This document shows positions 18,560 to 21,963 of a stretch of 21,963 nucleotides of DNA, piece by piece (the first letter of the stretch is position 1; each line of letters starts with the position of its first letter). Made by a program: the position numbers and the translations under genes. The notes beneath the pieces were generated by a model. It saw nothing but the letters and a program-made list of their open reading frames with translations, was not told the DNA's origin and searched no databases. The DNA is taken from contig NWUY0304969222.1 of assembly GCA_004151065.3 (NCBI GenBank), forward strand, positions 1 to 21,963. Direction: 5' to 3'. Origin of the DNA: Larix sibirica. Its lineage: Eukaryota > Streptophyta > Pinopsida > Pinales > Pinaceae.

Positions 18560-20540
18560 GGCAAGCTCATTAGAACTAGTTGGGTTAGAGTTAGTGAGAA
18601 TGAAGTTAGAGGGAACGAACAGGAGATTGAAACCAATAGGTGAGTTAAAGAGATCAAAGGCAAGGTGAAATCAAGCTAATTGGAACTGACACTTGCAGAA
18701 AAGTAGGGCTAAGACTCACTGCTTGCACTAAGGCTAGTTTGTAGATCGACTCGGAAAGCTAATAGGACTGACTTTCATAGTCGTTCTTTCTTCTACTGCT
18801 TAATACTAAGGCAAGTCAGAAGTGGGCTTACTGACAGAGACTAAGAAAGGAGAGGAGAGGATGGAACTTGCCAGAGCTAGGGAAGTCGAGGTAGGCCAAG
18901 TCCAACTAAAGGCTCGGTCAAGATAGAGATTGAAAGAGAGGTTGAAATCAAGCCTAGGAACGGGAGACAAACCAGATATGGAATCGTTTCAGGCTAGTTA
19001 GTACCAGAAAGTCTAGACCAGACCGGCTTGACCAGGGATGGAAATCTTTCTTCTTCTCGTGGTGGACCTTAGAATGGATGGACACAACCTGGCTGGAGTT
19101 CTTAAGGCAGGGAGAAAGTCAAACGAAAAGGGGAGTTGATGGGATCAAAGGAATGGGGGAGACCAACAAAACAACCGGCTTCTGAATCCAGCTCAGGGTA
19201 CACAAGTGGAAAAAAATGCTCTTACTCACTTAGATTGGTTCTATTGGTTCAACCTGCATAAGTCCAGCTGGAAATAAACCAGTCAGAACAAACACTAGAG
19301 AGATCTAAGCTTAGCGTCAGCGGGGGAAGGTTGAGACTATTCATTCTGAAATCAAGAGAGAGAGAGTCAGGTCGTAACACTGTTAATAAAGTAAGTATCA
19401 TATTTATAGATTTCTAAGTATCTCAGATTGGAGAGAGTTTAGATCGGGACAAGAATGGAGGTTTCTTCGCTGGAGCTCAGGGAGAAAGAAAGGGTACTAG
19501 TTTAGATTTTTCTCTTTATTGAAGGCACTAAGGCAAGTTACATAGGGCTTACTGGACAGACTAAGACTTGTCTCTAGAGCTACCGCTCAGAATCGGCACT
19601 ACAGCTCATTAGAACTAGTCGGAAGCCAAATAAGAAAGATTTTTTAGTTCCAGAATAGCTAAGTTGGATCTGGCTTAGCGTCTTCAATAGGATTTAGAGC
19701 TGGGTTAAGATCAGGGTTAAGAGAAAGAGTATGATTTAACTGGAATTAGAGCCACTAACACTGGCTAAGCACAGCTACGTAGAAGCTAGGAGCTTCTGAA
19801 CTAGTCGTTAGATAAATTGAAAGAGAGGTTGAAATCAAGAGCTAATTGGAATCTCTTATGGATGGACCGGAGTAACTGAAGGCCAAGTTAGTGACTAATA
19901 CGTACCTGATTTATTATCTTCTTCGCTTAAGGCTCAGCAATAAAGGAAAGTAGTCCAGTGCTAGTTCATACGGCTAAGTAAGTTAGTCTGGCCTAGTCAC
20001 CTTACTCGGAAGCTAGCTCTAGTAGACCTGACGGAAATGGGAATACCACCATTACACCACTAAGGCTAATAAAACTGTGATTCTTAGCTTACCGCTCTGG
20101 GATTAAGGAAAAGTAAGGGCAATACTCACTAGTCCTGTCTAGAGGCCAGGGGACTAAAGCTTAACAAAGAAAGCTAAGTCTAGGCTATCAATATATAATA
20201 TTTATATATTTATATGAGCTAAGAAAAGTAAGAAAGCAAGTATTGACAGAAATGGAAATGGACTAAGATAGTCTCTATCTTACTGCCATGGGGACTGACT
20301 CTAAGGCTTAGTAGTTGGACTAAGTAAGGCAGCTAATAGGAAGGACTAAACTAGTTGTAGAGCAGAAACCACTAGTCTTTCTTACAACAGCTTAAGACTC
20401 ACTCAAAAATAGAATGTTTTCACTACGGTATGAACTCTTATGAATTGCTTAGCTAAAGCTAAGAGCAACAAGAAGTTGAATGAACTACCAGCTAGTTTGG
20501 ATCTGGCTTAGCGTCTTCAATAGGAGTTAGAGCTGGAAAC
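18560..20540 (+). repeat. Purine-rich region of higher-order direct repeats (0.7-1.0 kb offsets)
   Basis: Four well-matched pairs define it. A 38-bp pair (19666-19703 and 20499-20536) differs at one base; its core is CTGGCTTAGCGTCTTCAATA. A 23-bp pair (18930-18952 and 19817-19839) is exact, core GAGAGGTTGAAATCAAG. A pair of about 40 bp (18805-18845 and 19527-19565) starts ACTAAGGCAAGT and ends GACTAAG. A 17-bp pair, AGCTCATTAGAACTAGT, is exact at 18564-18580 and 19603-19619. Offsets are 833, 887, 722 and 1039 bp, too uneven for one clean tandem duplication. No frame stays open for long. I infer repeated block copying and decay. Confidence 0.65.
20185..20217. other. AT-rich near-palindrome
   Basis: A run of TATATAATATTTATATATTT type is self-complementary in several registers. 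A second small hairpin, AAGATAG-TCT-CTATCTT, lies at 20265-20281. Neither is tied to a gene. Confidence 0.45.
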
Positions 20541-21040
20541 TACATCACTTAGTTGGACTGGACGGCAAGATAAGTGAGATAGAGCTGGAATTGGATCTAG
20601 TAAAAGGCTATAAAGAGGAGAGGATAAAAGGGTGAGAGATAATCTGAGTTGAGATTGAAATCTCTAGATCGAAACTTTTCTCTTATGCCATGTTCAGGTT
20701 CACTTACAGCGAGAAGTCTCATTTCATCGAACTACAGCAATAACAAAGAGAGTGAGACAGAGAATCAGGCAGAAAGAATAGTTCCACTAATAGGAGAGGA
20801 GACAAAGGTGAAATCTTACCTTTTGGATTGGAACAGAATGGACACAACTAGGAAGTCTTTAGTGCGAGTACTACGGGGAACCTGCTAGTGTAGAGCTAGT
20901 AGTTACTGCTTAAGGTTTGAACTGTTCATTATAACTGGGATCTTATAATAGAGACTTCAAATAACCTAGCTTATTCGCTTAAGGCTCACGGGACACAAAC
21001 AAGTGGTGGACTTGGCTTTTATTTCTATGCTTATGGTAAG
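20541..21040. other. No identifiable gene or element
   Basis: A 79-codon frame (20649-20888) is mixed in composition but has no recognisable domain. TTCGCTTAAGGCTCA at about 20974 repeats a word at about 19922. Confidence 0.45.
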
Positions 21041-21049
21041 CTCTAGCCC

Positions 21050-21160
21050 CTGGCGTAGGTTAGGTATAGTGCCATAGGTGTTGTTGTACTTGGTGGTATA
21101 GTTCTAGGCTTATGTTGTTTACTGGGTTGTATAGCCACTGGTGTAGGCGTATGATCCTCA
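21050..21160 (+). repeat. Dispersed repeat, copy C, with G/T-rich motif
   Basis: TTCTAGGCTTATGT (21102-21115) equals 341-354, and GCGTATGATCCTCA (21147-21160) equals 8347-8360. The words GTTGTACTTGGTGGTA and TAGGCGTA belong to the G/T motif family at 160-330. The spacing between modules (about 47 bp) is wider than in copy A (27 bp). Confidence 0.6.
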
Positions 21161-21188
21161 ACGGGTGCTTCCGGGAATGGCTAGGTAA

Positions 21189-21963
21189 ACTGCTGCTAGA
21201 AAGAAAGCTACTTCATCAGGTGCTAATAATACTAGTTCTTCTGAAGATGCTGAAAAGACAGAATCTACTTATAATGGTATTGCTTTTCAAACTCCTACAA
21301 AAACTGGTTCATCAAGAAAGGCTGGGTCAACAGGTTCAACTGGGAAGACTGGGAAGACTGGGTTCAACCACTTATGCCGGGACTACTTCTTCAATTGATG
21401 TTTGTTAGACTCGTTCAGCTGGAAATACTCGTTCATTAACTGCTGGGACTGCAGCTACTCTACTAGGGAGGCTGGGAAAACAGGTGCAGCTAAAACAAGT
21501 TCTTCTGGGTAAGCTGGAAATAAAAGATCTACTTATGATGGGGATTATCCTGGAAATGCTGGTTATACTCCTTAAACTGCTTCTTCAAATGCTGTTGGTT
21601 CAACTGGTTCTGCTGGGAATTCTGGGAATGCTGATCGAACTGCTCTTGGAACTGCTGGTTCTAATAAAGCTGAGAATGCTGATATGGCTACTCCTTCTAC
21701 TGCTTATTGAAATTATCCTGGTGTTAGAAATTATGCGTCTTCAACTACTGATGGCAATTATCTTGGAACTGCTCCTGCTGGTAGGACTGCTGGTAATGAA
21801 TGATCCGGTTCAACCGCTGATGCTGGGGATGAACATGCTCAAATAACCCCTTACACTGATGCTGTAACTTATCCTGATAATGCTTCCCTTGGAATTGCTC
21901 TTGGAACTGCTAGTCGTAGTGCTTATGGGCCGCCTACTTACGCTTCAACTGCTGCTTTTGCTG
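21189..21963 (+). pseudogene. Triplet-phased Ala/Gly/Thr/Ser-rich coding-like sequence, broken and running off the window
   Basis: Read in one phase (with two phase changes, near 21367 and 21459) this gives about 258 codons dominated by GCT, ACT, GGT, TCT and AAT. Motifs resemble GTAGS, NYPG and AGYT. The first 58 codons are open and less repetitive, with EDAEKTESTYNG. Stops fall at 21406 (TAG), 21510 (TAA), 21573 (TAA), 21708 (TGA) and 21801 (TGA). The frame one base over is open for about 146 codons (21409-21846) and Leu-rich. That follows automatically: T-ending codons place T at its second position, where no stop codon can occur. I know no family to match. It may be a decayed repetitive protein gene or a slippage-expanded GGAACTGCTGGTTCT motif. 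Confidence 0.4.

Noticed and set aside
1-21963. Group II intron domain V, rRNA cores and plastid inserts
   Set aside because: Both strands were scanned by eye for their conserved words and none was found; a covariance-model search would be decisive.

Overview
The window is about 22 kb of apparently non-coding plant DNA. I found no conserved gene, tRNA, rRNA, intron core or CRISPR array on either strand. The texture is moderate GC, nearly every reading frame closed within a few tens of codons, dozens of short degenerate tandem repeats, short direct repeats copied between distant sites, and one broken piece of a nuclear-type LTR retrotransposon. This best fits intergenic DNA of a large land-plant mitochondrial genome, most likely a gymnosperm. 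That assignment is an inference from texture and the gag remnant. No diagnostic organellar gene confirms it, and repeat-rich nuclear intergenic DNA remains possible.

Layout. 1-1250: short G/T-rich repeats built on a motif near GGCGTACTTGGTGGAC, plus a diverged duplicated block. 1550-3670: a 70-bp duplication, GC-rich hairpins and a degenerate 30-bp array. 3800-4170 (minus strand): an Ala/Gly/Ser/Thr/Tyr-rich coding-like segment. 4270-9900: a palindrome, several small tandem repeats (17, 18, 25, 30 and 49 bp), a duplicated block (7019/7828), a third Ala/Thr-rich segment (minus strand near 7.9-8.0 kb) and a CATGAGA-type array. 10170-11500: a 15-bp CAGGTGAGGCAG array, a strongly C-rich strand-biased segment, a 30-bp array and a duplicated block carrying 9-bp runs. 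11572-12379: decayed gag, then gag-pol junction, of a Ty3-type retrotransposon in three frames. 12645-12990: a 13-unit, 26-bp degenerate array. 14530-17350: diverged dispersed repeats, including a block repeated 1.36-1.40 kb apart. 18060-20540: purine-rich DNA with short direct repeats offset by 0.7-1.0 kb. 21040-21963: a dispersed repeat, then at least 770 bp of triplet-phased Ala/Gly/Thr/Ser-rich sequence that runs off the window.

No genes work together here. The coherent picture is of DNA that grows by local duplication of short motifs, occasional block copying and capture of foreign DNA, followed by decay. The most unusual signal is the scattered family of coding-like segments with T-ending codons (window end, 3.8-4.0 kb and possibly 7.9-8.0 kb). 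No classical gene system is visible, and I do not claim one.
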